Positions 7,158 through 15,255 of a DNA stretch of 64,000 bases are shown one piece after another. Position 1 is the first letter of the stretch. Every line of letters begins with the position of its first letter. Position numbers and translations under genes: made by a program. This stretch comes from JALZMG01 sp963844175 (GTDB taxonomy: Bacteria; Actinomycetota; Acidimicrobiia; Acidimicrobiales; Ilumatobacteraceae): contig CAWJNE010000019.1 of the NCBI GenBank assembly GCA_963844175.1, positions 1 to 64,000 on the forward strand, in the 5' to 3' direction. The notes beneath the pieces are model-generated. The model ran no database searches, was not told the origin of the DNA, and saw nothing but the letters and a program-made list of their open reading frames with translations.

Positions 7158-9622
7158 CCTGCTTCCCCTTCTCCTGCGGTGGTGGTTCGGGCGGTGACGC
7201 CCTTGTGGTCGCCGACGTCCGTGCCGGCGGTGTCGGCATCGTCGGGCGCCCGCCCGTGGATCGCCTTCCACACGTTCAGCGGGCTGGCCGGCATCGGCAG
7301 GTCGCGCACACCGAGCCCGGACAGGGCGTCGACGATGGCGTTGATCACGGCCGGCGCGGCGCCGATGGTGCCCGCCTCGCCGATGCCCTTGACGCCGAGC
7401 TGGTTGGTCGGCGACGGCGTCACGGTGTGGCCGAGCGTGATCGACGGCACGTCGCTGGCCGCCGGCACGAGGTACTCCGCCAGCGTGCTCGTCTTCAGGT
7501 TGCCGTCGCTGTCGTAGACGGCCTCCTCGAACAGCGCCTGGGCTAAGCCCTGCACGACGCCGCCGTGCACCTGACCGTCGACGATCAGCGGGTTGATCTG
7601 CACACCGCAGTCGTCGACGGCGACGTACTGCTGCACGTCGACGGCGCCGGTCTCGGTGTCGACCTCGACGACGCACATGTGCGTACCGAACGGCCACGAG
7701 AAGTTCGGTGGGTCGTACGTCGTGTGCGCCTCGAGGTTCGGCTCCAGGTCGTCGGGCAGGTTGTGGCCCGTGAAGGCCTCGAAGGCGATGGCGGCCAGCG
7801 GCATCGACTTGTCGGGCGTGCCCTTGACGGTGAACGCACCACCGCCGTACTCGAGGTCGTCGGCGCTGGCCTCCAGGTGGTGGGCGGCGATCAGCTTGGC
7901 CTTGTCGATCACCTTGTCGCAGGCCATGGCGATGGCCACGCCGCCGACGGGCAGTGACCGCGACCCGTAGGTGTCGAGGCCGAGCGGTGAGATGGCGGTG
8001 TCGCTGTGCAGCACGTGGACGTCGTCGGGGCTGATGCCGAGCTTGTCGGCGACGATCATCGACCAGGCCGTCTCGTGCCCCTGACCGTGCGGGGCGGTCC
8101 CCGTGACGACCTGCACCTTGGCCGTCGGCAGGACCCGGACCGTCGCCGACTCCCAGCCGCCGGCCGAGTAGTTCAGCGAGTGCAGGACGCGTGACGGCGC
8201 CAGCCCGCACATCTCGAAGTAGGACGACACGCCGATGCCGAGGCGCTTGGTGGCGCCGTCGACGTTCTGGTCCGCTTGGCGGCGCCGGACGTCGTCGTAG
8301 CCGACGAGCTCCGCGGCCTTCGTAGCTGCCGCGTCGTGATCGCCCGAGTCGTAGGACAACCCGCTCCACGCCTCGTACGGGTAGGCCTCGGTGGCGATGA
8401 AGTTGCGGCGCCGCAGCTCCAGCGGATCGATGCCGACCTCGACGGCCAGCGCGTCCATCGCCCGCTCGATGGCGTAGGTGGCCTCGGGGCGCCCGGCGCC
8501 GCGGTAGGCGTCGGTCGGCGTCATCGTCGTGAACACGGAGGTGCACTCGAAGTCGTAGGCCTTCGGCAGGTGGTAGACGCCGGCGTACAGGAACGCACCG
8601 AGGATCGGGATGCCGGGGGTGACGAGCTGGAGGTACGCACCCATGTCGGCGAGCAGCCGGACCCGCACCGCGGTCAACTTGCCGTCGGCGTCGGCGGCGA
8701 GGTCGATGTGCTGGATCTGCCCGCGACCGTGGATCGTGGCCTGGGCGTTCTCGGAGCGCGACTCGTTCCAGCGCACCGGGCCGCCGTGCTTGCGGGCCAG
8801 GGCCATGCACAGCAGCTCTTCGGCGTAGACGTTGAGCTTGGAGCCGAAGCCTCCGCCGACGGCCGGTGCGACGACGCGCACCTGGTGCTCGGGGATGCCG
8901 AGCGTGATCGCGCTCATGATCTTGAGGATGTGCGGGATCTGCGTCGCCGAGTAGAGCGTGATGTCGCCGCCGAACGGCTGCGGCACGGCGACGACGGCGC
9001 GCGCTTCCATCGCCATCGGCAGCAGGCGCTGCTGCACGTACCGCTCGTGGACCTGGAAGGCGGCGTCCTCGAAGGCCTTGTCGACGGCGCCCTCCGGCTC
9101 CTCGACCTTGAGCGCCCACGTGTAGCTCTTGTTCGTGCCGAGCTCGTCGTGGATGACGACGCGATCCGAGAGCGCGTCCTCGAGGTCGATCACGGCCTCG
9201 AGCGCGTCGTACTCGACCTCGACCGCCTCGACGGCGTCGCGGGCCGCCGTCTCGCTGGTGGCGAGGACGGCCGCCACCCCGTCGCCGACGTAGGCGACCT
9301 TGCCGCGCGCCAGCGGGTAGTGGGCCGGGTTCTTCATGTCCTCGGTGACGGGCCAGGCGCACGGCATCGGGGCGGCCCACAGGTCGGCGAGGTCGTCGCC
9401 CGTGTAGACGGCCACCACGCCGGGCAGGGCGGCGGCGGCTGCCGTGTCGATGCGCGTGATCCGGGCGTGGGCGTACGGGCTGCGGACGACGGCGAGGTGC
9501 AGGGCGCCGGGTACATCGAGGTCGTTCGTGTACCGGGCCTCGCCGGTGAGCAGGGCCGGGTCCTCGCGGCGCAGCAGGCGCTGGCCGATGACCTTCGTCG
9601 GTGCGGCTTCGGTGACCGTCAT
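7154..9622 (-). CDS. coxL: CO dehydrogenase-like large (molybdopterin) subunit, form II type
   Basis: 822-aa catalytic subunit of the xanthine-oxidase family. The active-site loop reads AYRGAGR at residues 372-378. Known form I CO dehydrogenases carry AYXCSFR with a Cys that binds copper; AYRGAGR marks form II, whose true substrate is uncertain and may be an aldehyde or N-heterocycle rather than CO. Other conserved blocks seen are GGGFGSKL, GQGHETAWS and the late GVKGIGEAGTIG. It is the middle gene of a coxS-coxL-coxM operon, 13 bases after coxS and overlapping coxM. Confidence 0.9.
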   Translation of the reverse strand: MTVTEAAPTKVIGQRLLRREDPALLTGEARYTNDLDVPGALHLAVVRSPYAHARITRIDTAAAAALPGVVAVYTGDDLADLWAAPMPCAWPVTEDMKNPAHYPLARGKVAYVGDGVAAVLATSETAARDAVEAVEVEYDALEAVIDLEDALSDRVVIHDELGTNKSYTWALKVEEPEGAVDKAFEDAAFQVHERYVQQRLLPMAMEARAVVAVPQPFGGDITLYSATQIPHILKIMSAITLGIPEHQVRVVAPAVGGGFGSKLNVYAEELLCMALARKHGGPVRWNESRSENAQATIHGRGQIQHIDLAADADGKLTAVRVRLLADMGAYLQLVTPGIPILGAFLYAGVYHLPKAYDFECTSVFTTMTPTDAYRGAGRPEATYAIERAMDALAVEVGIDPLELRRRNFIATEAYPYEAWSGLSYDSGDHDAAATKAAELVGYDDVRRRQADQNVDGATKRLGIGVSSYFEMCGLAPSRVLHSLNYSAGGWESATVRVLPTAKVQVVTGTAPHGQGHETAWSMIVADKLGISPDDVHVLHSDTAISPLGLDTYGSRSLPVGGVAIAMACDKVIDKAKLIAAHHLEASADDLEYGGGAFTVKGTPDKSMPLAAIAFEAFTGHNLPDDLEPNLEAHTTYDPPNFSWPFGTHMCVVEVDTETGAVDVQQYVAVDDCGVQINPLIVDGQVHGGVVQGLAQALFEEAVYDSDGNLKTSTLAEYLVPAASDVPSITLGHTVTPSPTNQLGVKGIGEAGTIGAAPAVINAIVDALSGLGVRDLPMPASPLNVWKAIHGRAPDDADTAGTDVGDHKGVTARTTTAGEGEAG

Positions 9623-9635
9623 GGTGCGCCGCCCC

Positions 9636-10091
9636 TCAGGCGTTCGCTGCGGCGAGGACGGCGAGCACGATGTTGTGGTAGCCGGTGCAGCGGCAGAGGT
9701 TGCCCTCCAGGCCGACGCGCACCTCCTGCTCGGTCGGGTTGGGGTTCTCGTCGAGCAGGCCCGTTGCCGCCATCACCATGCCCGGCGTGCAGTAGCCGCA
9801 CTGCAGCCCGTGGTTGTCCATGAACGCCTGCTGCATCGGGTGCAGCTGGCCGTCGGTGGCGAGACCCTCGATCGTGGTGATGTCACCACCGTCGGCCTGC
9901 ACGGCGAGGAGCGTGCAGCTCTTGACCGACTGGCCGTCGAGGTGGATGGTGCAGGCACCGCAGGACGACGTGTCGCACCCGATGTTCGTGCCGGTCAGCC
10001 CGACCTGCTCACGGATGTAGTGCACGAGCAACGTGCGTGGTTCGACGTCGTCGGTGTGCGCGCTGCCGTTGACCGTGACGGTGATCTCCAC
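9636..10091 (-). CDS. coxS: CO dehydrogenase-like small subunit, two [2Fe-2S] clusters
   Basis: 151-aa iron-sulfur subunit. The plant-type ferredoxin cluster uses Cys39, Cys44, Cys47 and Cys59; the second, helical-domain cluster uses Cys98, Cys101, Cys133 and Cys135 (CGYC and CRC). Length is normal. I chose GTG 10091 because AAGGGGG lies seven bases upstream. The frame stays open for another 1 kb, but that part is antisense to the AbiEi gene and has no ferredoxin features. First gene of the operon; a GTG start with a strong Shine-Dalgarno suggests a leadered transcript. Confidence 0.9.
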   Translation of the reverse strand: MEITVTVNGSAHTDDVEPRTLLVHYIREQVGLTGTNIGCDTSSCGACTIHLDGQSVKSCTLLAVQADGGDITTIEGLATDGQLHPMQQAFMDNHGLQCGYCTPGMVMAATGLLDENPNPTEQEVRVGLEGNLCRCTGYHNIVLAVLAAANA

Positions 10092-10206
10092 GAAGTGCCC
10101 CCTTGGCGACTCGACTTGCCCCAGCGGTGGAATCTTGCCACGCCGGTCAGCCGCCCTCACAACGCCCCATGAGACCGACCTGTCTCGCGCGCGGGTATTC
10201 CCGCCC

Positions 10207-10254
10207 TCCTCGTCAGGTTTCTGGTCGGACGTCCGGCCAGAAACCTGACCAGGA
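10207..10254. repeat. Palindrome P1, left flank of AbiEi/DUF559 gene
   Basis: Perfect 13-bp arms at 10212-10224 and 10237-10249 close a 12-base loop TCGGACGTCCGG, and after one mismatch the stem extends four more pairs. Nearly the same sequence recurs at 11223-11274 on the other side of the gene, and the 20-bp core CTGGTCGGACGTCCGGCCAG is 17/20 identical to the centre of the palindrome at 54932. There is no T-tract. It sits between divergent promoters, so it is not simply a terminator. Confidence 0.8.
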
Positions 10255-10299
10255 CGGCGATCGTTCCGTTCGGGCTCGGTCGGCGCGCCCAGGGTGGAC

Positions 10300-11220
10300 A
10301 TGGAGGCCGCGCTCGTGGAGTCGATCACCCAGCTCGCTGCCGGCCAGCACGGGGTGGTCGCCGTCGACCAACTCGTCGCCCTCGGGGTCAGTCGCAGACG
10401 GCTGCGCACGGCCGTCGCCGCCGGCTGGCTCGCCGCGGTTGCACCGAGGGTGTACGTCGTGGCCGGCGCGCCCGACTCGCTCGAGCGGCGACAGATGGCC
10501 GGCCTGCTCTGCCTCGGGCCAGCGGCGGCGTTGAGCCACGAGACGGCGGCGCGACTGCACGGTTTCGATCGATGCCGGCCCGGCGTCGTGGAGCTGACGA
10601 TGCCCCGCGGCGGTCGGGGCCGCCAGGCGCCGTTCGTCGTGCACACGTCCGGACACCTCGGGCCCGTCGACGTCGTCACCGTCGCCGGGTTCCGGTGCAC
10701 GTCAGCGACGCGGACGATCATCGACCTGGCGCGAGCTCGGGTCGCCACGGTCCGGCTCGAGGCGGCGATCGATTCAGCGGTGCGGTCCGGTGCCAGCTCG
10801 CCCGTGGTGATCGCTGCCCGGCTCGGTGCGATCCGCGGACGCGGCCGCTGGGGCGCGCCGCGCGTCGACGACCTCCTCGCCGATGCCGGCGGCCACACGC
10901 TCCTCGAGCGCCGCTTCCTCGGTCTGATGCGCTCGGCCGGGTTGCCACGTCCGTCGACGCAGGTCGTGCACGAGCGTGGTGGGCGCACGTTCGCCCGCGT
11001 CGACTTCCTCTTCGACCCGTTCCCGATCGTGGTCGAGGTGTCGGGCCGTCGCGGGCATGCCACGGACAGCGAGCGGGCGCGCGACGCCCAACGCCGCAAC
11101 GAGCTGCAGGACGTCGGTCGGCACGTCTTCGAATACACCTACCAGGACGTCATGCGGCGCCCGGCCTTCGTCGTCGCCGCCATGCGCGCCCGCCTCACCG
11201 ACGCCGGATGGGTCCCGTGA
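10300..11220 (+). CDS. AbiEi-like winged-helix plus DUF559 nuclease-fold protein
   Basis: 306 aa in two parts. Residues about 10-55 form a winged helix like the AbiEi antitoxin N-terminus (VVAVDQLVALGVSRRRL ... GWLAAVAPRVYVV). Residues about 205-290 resemble DUF559, a Vsr-like endonuclease fold, with VDFLFDPFPIVVEVSG supplying acidic residues. Such two-domain proteins are common in actinobacteria, usually without a partner toxin, and none is adjacent here. Start ATG 10300 follows AGGGTGG; GTG 10294 is an alternative. The gene is bracketed by near-identical palindromes, so it may be a small mobile or selfish cassette. DNA cleavage is inferred from the fold only. Confidence 0.75.
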   Translation: MEAALVESITQLAAGQHGVVAVDQLVALGVSRRRLRTAVAAGWLAAVAPRVYVVAGAPDSLERRQMAGLLCLGPAAALSHETAARLHGFDRCRPGVVELTMPRGGRGRQAPFVVHTSGHLGPVDVVTVAGFRCTSATRTIIDLARARVATVRLEAAIDSAVRSGASSPVVIAARLGAIRGRGRWGAPRVDDLLADAGGHTLLERRFLGLMRSAGLPRPSTQVVHERGGRTFARVDFLFDPFPIVVEVSGRRGHATDSERARDAQRRNELQDVGRHVFEYTYQDVMRRPAFVVAAMRARLTDAGWVP

Positions 11221-11222
11221 GG

Positions 11223-11274
11223 CCTCCTGGTCAGGGTTCTGGTCGGACGTCCGGCCAGAAACCTGACCAGGAGG
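11223..11274. repeat. Palindrome P2, right flank of AbiEi/DUF559 gene; possible bidirectional terminator
   Basis: Twenty-base arms with one mismatch (11223-11242 and 11255-11274) surround the loop TCGGACGTCCGG. It starts two bases after the stop codon of the AbiEi-like gene and lies in the 68-bp gap before the convergent bacterioferritin gene, so it may terminate both transcripts without a T-tract. It is a second copy of P1. Confidence 0.8.
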
Positions 11275-11288
11275 GCGGATAACGCGGG

Positions 11289-11759
11289 CTAGTCGTGGAG
11301 CTGTTGGGCGAGGTACTGATCGGCGCCGATCTGGCGGATCGTCTCCTGCTGGGTCTCCAGCCAGTCGATGTGGTCCTCCTCGGAGACCAGGATCTCGGCC
11401 AACAGCTCGCGCGTGCCGTTGTCGCCCTTCTCCACGGCGAGGGCGATGCCGCGGTTGAGGCGTTCGACGGCGCCGTACTCCAGCGCCACATCGACCTGGA
11501 ACTGCTCGGGCACGGTCTCGCCGACGACCACTGGGAACAGCCGCTGCAGGTTGGGCAGACCGTCGTAGTAGAGGATCCGTTCGATCAATCGCTCGGCGTG
11601 CTTCATCTCGTCGATCGACTCGTCACGGCCGTGCGACGCCAGCCGGTGGTACCCCCAGTTGTCGCACATCTTGGCGTGGATGAAGTACTGGTTGATCGCC
11701 GTCAGCTCGGCCGTCAGGACCTCGTTGAGGAACTCGATGATCTCGTCGTCACCACGCAT
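11289..11759 (-). CDS. bfr: Bacterioferritin
   Basis: 156-aa haem-containing ferritin that oxidises and stores iron in a 24-subunit shell. Ferroxidase residues match the Escherichia coli numbering: Glu18, Glu51 and His54, with the later EEDHID block supplying the remaining Glu and His. Met52 in DEMKHAERL is the haem ligand, so this is Bfr rather than plain ferritin. TACGGT lies seven bases before the ATG with no Shine-Dalgarno sequence, suggesting a leaderless message. The ferredoxin that releases its iron is encoded 25 bp upstream on the same strand. Confidence 0.95.
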   Translation of the reverse strand: MRGDDEIIEFLNEVLTAELTAINQYFIHAKMCDNWGYHRLASHGRDESIDEMKHAERLIERILYYDGLPNLQRLFPVVVGETVPEQFQVDVALEYGAVERLNRGIALAVEKGDNGTRELLAEILVSEEDHIDWLETQQETIRQIGADQYLAQQLHD

Positions 11760-11766
11760 GGCAGGG

Positions 11767-11772
11767 ACCGTA
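11767..11772 (-). promoter_or_regulatory. Leaderless -10 element TACGGT for bfr
   Basis: On the minus strand TACGGT is followed by CCCTGCC and then the bfr ATG, the same arrangement seen before several other genes here. Confidence 0.5.
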
Positions 11773-11784
11773 GAGCCTGGAGCG

Positions 11785-11994
11785 CTACGCCACCCGGAAA
11801 CGGCGCCGAGGCGGCGTCACGGCCGTCTGCCCGACGCGCTCGGCGAGCAGCTCCTCGAGCGTGGGGTGGCAGCCGTAGCACCCGCTGCCGGCGTGGCAGC
11901 GGGCGGCGATCTCGTCGATCGAGCCGGCGCCGCGGTCGATCTCCCGCCGTACGCGCCGCTCATTGATCCCGTGGCACAGGCACACCAACGCCAT
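11785..11994 (-). CDS. bfd: Bacterioferritin-associated ferredoxin
   Basis: 69-aa [2Fe-2S] protein that reduces the Bfr haem so that stored iron can leave. The cluster ligands are Cys5 and Cys7 (CLCH) and Cys39 and Cys42 (CYGC), the CxC-x(31)-CxxC spacing of the BFD domain. The tail PPRRRFRV is basic. It lies directly upstream of bfr on the same strand. No Shine-Dalgarno sequence precedes the ATG. A TTAGGGGTACCTTA element just upstream could be an iron box. Confidence 0.88.
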   Translation of the reverse strand: MALVCLCHGINERRVRREIDRGAGSIDEIAARCHAGSGCYGCHPTLEELLAERVGQTAVTPPRRRFRVA

Positions 11995-12002
11995 ACGGCT
12001 CG

Positions 12003-12016
12003 TAAGGTACCCCTAA
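12003..12016 (-). promoter_or_regulatory. Possible IdeR/DtxR-type iron box upstream of bfd
   Basis: Read on the minus strand the site is TTAGGGGTACCTTA, an imperfect inverted repeat with TTAGG and CCTTA half-sites resembling the IdeR/DtxR operator. It ends eight bases before the bfd ATG. The match is partial, so this is a hypothesis from position and gene function. Confidence 0.3.
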
Positions 12017-12036
12017 CGCAGGCTGTGGCGCAACCC

Positions 12037-12435
12037 TCAGCTGAGCAACGAGACGAGGTCCTGGACGGCCAGCACCACGAGGCACACCAGCACGGTGCCG
12101 CCGAGGGCGCCGTACCACCAGCGCTTCGGGTGGTCGGCACGCCAGAACCGCCGCATCGACAGCACGATGCACACCATCGCCAGCACGTTGATGGCCAACC
12201 CGATCGCCGGTCCGACATCGCCCGCCACGCCGACCGCCGGCAGCACGAACGGGAAGACGATGTACATCAGCAGGCAGCGGACCGTCGCCACGAGCAGCGA
12301 CGTCTGGAACGCCTTGCGCGCCCCGTCGGCCGAGCCCGCCGGGCCGTCGACGGGCAGCCGCAGGACCCGGCGCATCACCCGGTCCGGCCCGGACCGTCGG
12401 GCCGCCGGCGTGCGAGCGAGGACCTCGGTGCTCAT
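12037..12435 (-). CDS. Small membrane protein of unknown function
   Basis: 132 aa with three likely transmembrane helices, roughly residues 45-68 (LLVATVRCLLMYIVFPFVLP), 72-95 and 105-130. The N-terminal 40 residues are hydrophilic and Arg/Pro-rich. I recognise no family. ATG 12435 is preferred to a start further out because the added residues would overlap the next gene's coding region. It lies between the iron-storage genes and a CoxL-like gene, transcribed in the same direction as both, with a 22-bp gap to the latter. Confidence 0.6.
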   Translation of the reverse strand: MSTEVLARTPAARRSGPDRVMRRVLRLPVDGPAGSADGARKAFQTSLLVATVRCLLMYIVFPFVLPAVGVAGDVGPAIGLAINVLAMVCIVLSMRRFWRADHPKRWWYGALGGTVLVCLVVLAVQDLVSLLS

Positions 12436-12457
12436 TGGAGACGTGAGCGTACGGGCG

Positions 12458-14749
12458 CTAGCCGGCCGACGCAGCGGTGATCGCCTGCCAGACCCGCTGC
12501 GGCGAGGCCGGCATGTCGATGTGGCGGACGCCGAGGTGGGCCAGCGCATCGACGACGGCCGACTGCACGGCCGGCGTCGACCCGATGGTCCCGGACTCGC
12601 CGATGCCCTTGGCGCCGAGCGGGTTGAGCGGCGTCGGCGTCTCCATGTGCACGACCTCGAAGCTCGGCAGCTCGGCGGCCGAGATCATGGCGTAGTCCGC
12701 GAGGTTGGAGGTGACCGGGTTGCCGTCCTCGTCGTAGCGCACCTCTTCCATCAGCGCCTGGGCAGCGCCCTGGGCCACACCGCCGTGGACCTGGCCCTCC
12801 AGGATCAGCGGGTTGATGACACGCCCGGCGTCGTCGACGGCGATGTGGCGGGTGTGGCGCACCCGGCCGGTCTCGGTGTCGACCTCGACGACGGCCACGT
12901 GGGCGCCGAAGGGGAACGTGGGACCGCCGGCTTCGAACCGCGTGTCGATGACGAGCGGGTGACCGCCCTCGGCCGCGGCCACCGACAGGTCGCCCCACGT
13001 CTTGGCGACGGCGGGCGTGCCGGCGACGTGGAAGGCACCCTGGTCCAGATCGAGCTGTACGTCGGCCACGTCGGCCTCGAGCTGCTGGGCAGCGATCTCC
13101 CGCGCCATGTCGACCAGCTCGCCGGCCGCCTTGTCCACGGCGGCGCCGCCCTGCTGCAGCGATCGCGAGCCCATGGTCCCGCCGCCGGCCGGCACCAGAT
13201 CGGAGTCGCCCCAGACCAGCTCGATCCGGTCGATCGGGATGCCGGTCTTCTCGCTGGCGATCATCGACCACGACGTGTCGTGGCCCTGGCCGTGCGGTGA
13301 CGTTCCGGTGTAGATGACCGCCCGACCGTCGTCGAGCACCTCGATCTTCGCTGCCTCGCCCATCGGCGGGACGCCTCCGGTGATCTCGACGTAGGTGCTG
13401 ACGCCGATGCCCATCTGCACGACATCGCCCGAGGCCCGCCGGCGGGCCTGCTCGGCGCGCAGCTCGTCGTACCCGGCCGCCGCCAGCGCCCGGTCGAGCG
13501 CGCCGACGTAGTCGCCGACGTCGTAGGTCTGGTCGACGGCCGTGGTGTACGGCTCCATGAACGGGGCGATGAGGTTCGTGCGCCGAACCTCGGCCGGGTC
13601 CAGCCCGACCTCGGCGGCGAACAGGTCCATCGCCCGCTCGATCGCCGCCGTGGCCTCCGGCCGGCCGGCGCCTCGGTAGGCCGTGGTCGGCGTGGTGTTG
13701 GTGACCACCGACGTCGTGCGGCACTCGATGTTCGGGATCGCGTAGACGCCCGATGACATCGGACGGGTCATGAACGGGGCGAGGATCGCCCCCATGTCGC
13801 AGAACGCACCGGAGTCCTGGATGACGTGCAACCGGTAGTGCGTCACGGTGCCGTCCCGGCGCCCGCCGATCGTGACGTCCTGCACCTGCGCCCGGCCGTG
13901 ACCCAGCGCCATCATCGACTCGCTGCGCGTCTCCTGCCAGCGCACGGCGCGACCGAGCCGCTTGGCGATCGGCCCCAGCAGGATCTCCTCCGGGTACGTC
14001 GTGATCTTGGCGCCGAACCCGCCGCCCACGTCCGGCGTGATCACCCGGACGTCGTCGGGACCGACGCCGTTGTTGGCGACGAACTGCTCCTTGATCCCAT
14101 GGGCGTGCTGTGTCGAGATCCACTGGTGCAGGCGGTCGCCGATCCACGTTGCCGCCGAGCCTCGTACTTCGAGCGGGCACGGTGCGACGCGCTGGTTGAT
14201 GAACCGGCCCGACGCCGTGACTTCGCAGTCGGCGAAGAACTCCTCGCCGGTGACGTCCGGCAGGCCGAGGGCCGTCGTGTCGAACACGACGTTGCCGGGG
14301 GCCCCGTCGTAGAGCTGGGCCGGGCTGGTCATCGCGGTGGCGGGGTCGACACAGGCGTCGAGCGGCTCGATGTCGACGAACACGGCCTGGGCGGCGTCGA
14401 CGGCGGCGGCCCGGGACTCGGCGACGACGGCGGCGATCGGCTCGCCGACGTAGCGGACGCGGTCCATTGCCAGCAGGGGTCGGGCCACGCCAGGGTTGTA
14501 CGGCGACGGCTGCGGTTCCAGGCCGAGGTCGGCGCCCGTGAAGACGGCGACGAACCCCTGCACGGCGGCGGCGTCGGACGTGTCGATCGACGAGATCGTC
14601 CCGTGGGCGACCGGCGAGCGAACGTAAGCGACGTGGGCCGCACCCTCCAGCTCGGGGAGATCGAGGTCGTCGAGGTAGACGCCGCCAGTCGTGAGGAACT
14701 TGGGGTCCTCCTTGCGGACGACGCGGTTCCCGAGGATGCTTCCCGGCAC
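12458..14749 (-). CDS. Orphan form II CoxL-like molybdenum hydroxylase large subunit
   Basis: 763-aa xanthine-oxidase-family catalytic subunit with the form II loop AYRGAGR at residues 357-363, GGGFGAKI for the cofactor and a late GAKGIGESGTIG block. It is clearly related to the coxL at 7154-9622 but divergent in sequence. No medium or small subunit lies beside it; the nearest are those of the S-L-M operon 2.4 kb away. It may borrow those subunits or use others elsewhere. GTG 14749 is taken as start because CAGGGAG sits five bases upstream; the GTG at 14773 lacks this. Confidence 0.85.
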   Translation of the reverse strand: MPGSILGNRVVRKEDPKFLTTGGVYLDDLDLPELEGAAHVAYVRSPVAHGTISSIDTSDAAAVQGFVAVFTGADLGLEPQPSPYNPGVARPLLAMDRVRYVGEPIAAVVAESRAAAVDAAQAVFVDIEPLDACVDPATAMTSPAQLYDGAPGNVVFDTTALGLPDVTGEEFFADCEVTASGRFINQRVAPCPLEVRGSAATWIGDRLHQWISTQHAHGIKEQFVANNGVGPDDVRVITPDVGGGFGAKITTYPEEILLGPIAKRLGRAVRWQETRSESMMALGHGRAQVQDVTIGGRRDGTVTHYRLHVIQDSGAFCDMGAILAPFMTRPMSSGVYAIPNIECRTTSVVTNTTPTTAYRGAGRPEATAAIERAMDLFAAEVGLDPAEVRRTNLIAPFMEPYTTAVDQTYDVGDYVGALDRALAAAGYDELRAEQARRRASGDVVQMGIGVSTYVEITGGVPPMGEAAKIEVLDDGRAVIYTGTSPHGQGHDTSWSMIASEKTGIPIDRIELVWGDSDLVPAGGGTMGSRSLQQGGAAVDKAAGELVDMAREIAAQQLEADVADVQLDLDQGAFHVAGTPAVAKTWGDLSVAAAEGGHPLVIDTRFEAGGPTFPFGAHVAVVEVDTETGRVRHTRHIAVDDAGRVINPLILEGQVHGGVAQGAAQALMEEVRYDEDGNPVTSNLADYAMISAAELPSFEVVHMETPTPLNPLGAKGIGESGTIGSTPAVQSAVVDALAHLGVRHIDMPASPQRVWQAITAASAG

Positions 14750-14833
14750 TCGAACTCCCTGGTGAGGTAGCACGCGACTCGGGGCGAGCCGTGTGCTGGC
14801 ACTGTACCCAGCGGCTGTTCGGCCCGACGAGAG

Positions 14834-14866
14834 TGAGCGAGTGAGTCTTCGAGCGAGCGAACCATC
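14834..14866. repeat. 33-bp dispersed repeat, copy 1
   Basis: This 33-base stretch differs by three substitutions from 16980-17012, where it forms the first codons of tatD. It lies here in a non-coding gap. On the minus strand both would read MVRSLEDSLAH-like peptides, typical of spurious ORFs made by a repeat. Confidence 0.7.
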
Positions 14867-14907
14867 GTCACGGTTCGTTGGCCCGGCAGTTCTGGCATCC
14901 TGTGCCC

Positions 14908-15255
14908 GTGGGCTGGCTGGTGAGTGGCGCGCGCGTCCTGGCCTCGGCCGAGGTGGCGACCGACGGCGCCGACAAGCGGCGCGGGCTGCTGGGGCGTGAC
15001 GGCGTGGAGGGGGCGCTGGTCATCGAGTCGTGCCGCTGGGTGCACACCGTCGGCATGCGCTTCCCGATCGACGTGGCGTACGTGGACGGGGAGGGCACGG
15101 TGGTCAAGACCGTGCGCATGGGCCGGTACCGGATGGGATGGCCGGTGCGCGACGCGGCGTGGGTGATCGAGGCCGAGGCCGGCGCGTTCGAGCGCTGGAA
15201 CCTGCGCGTCGGCGACACCGTCGAGCTGCGCGACGGCCCGGGCCCCGACCCGTGA
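14908..15255 (+). CDS. DUF192 family protein
   Basis: 115-aa single-domain DUF192 protein. Conserved features seen are the RRGLLGRDG loop, the central HTVGMRFPIDVAYVD block and the final W-N-L-R-V-GD strand. Function of the family is unresolved; many members are exported or sit near membrane genes, but this one has no signal peptide. GTG 14908 is chosen because the preceding in-frame residues are not DUF192-like; CATCCT six bases upstream could be a leaderless -10. It overlaps rsmI by four bases. Confidence 0.8.
   Translation: MGWLVSGARVLASAEVATDGADKRRGLLGRDGVEGALVIESCRWVHTVGMRFPIDVAYVDGEGTVVKTVRMGRYRMGWPVRDAAWVIEAEAGAFERWNLRVGDTVELRDGPGPDP

Noticed and set aside
9636..11138. Long N-terminal extension of CoxS (500 codons)
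   Set aside because: The extension is antisense to the AbiEi/DUF559 gene. A GTG with a strong ribosome site at 10091 gives a normal 151-aa CoxS.
10300..11220. Complete AbiEi/AbiEii toxin-antitoxin system
   Set aside because: No nucleotidyltransferase toxin gene adjoins it, and the C-terminal half is a DUF559 nuclease-like domain rather than the AbiEi C-terminus.
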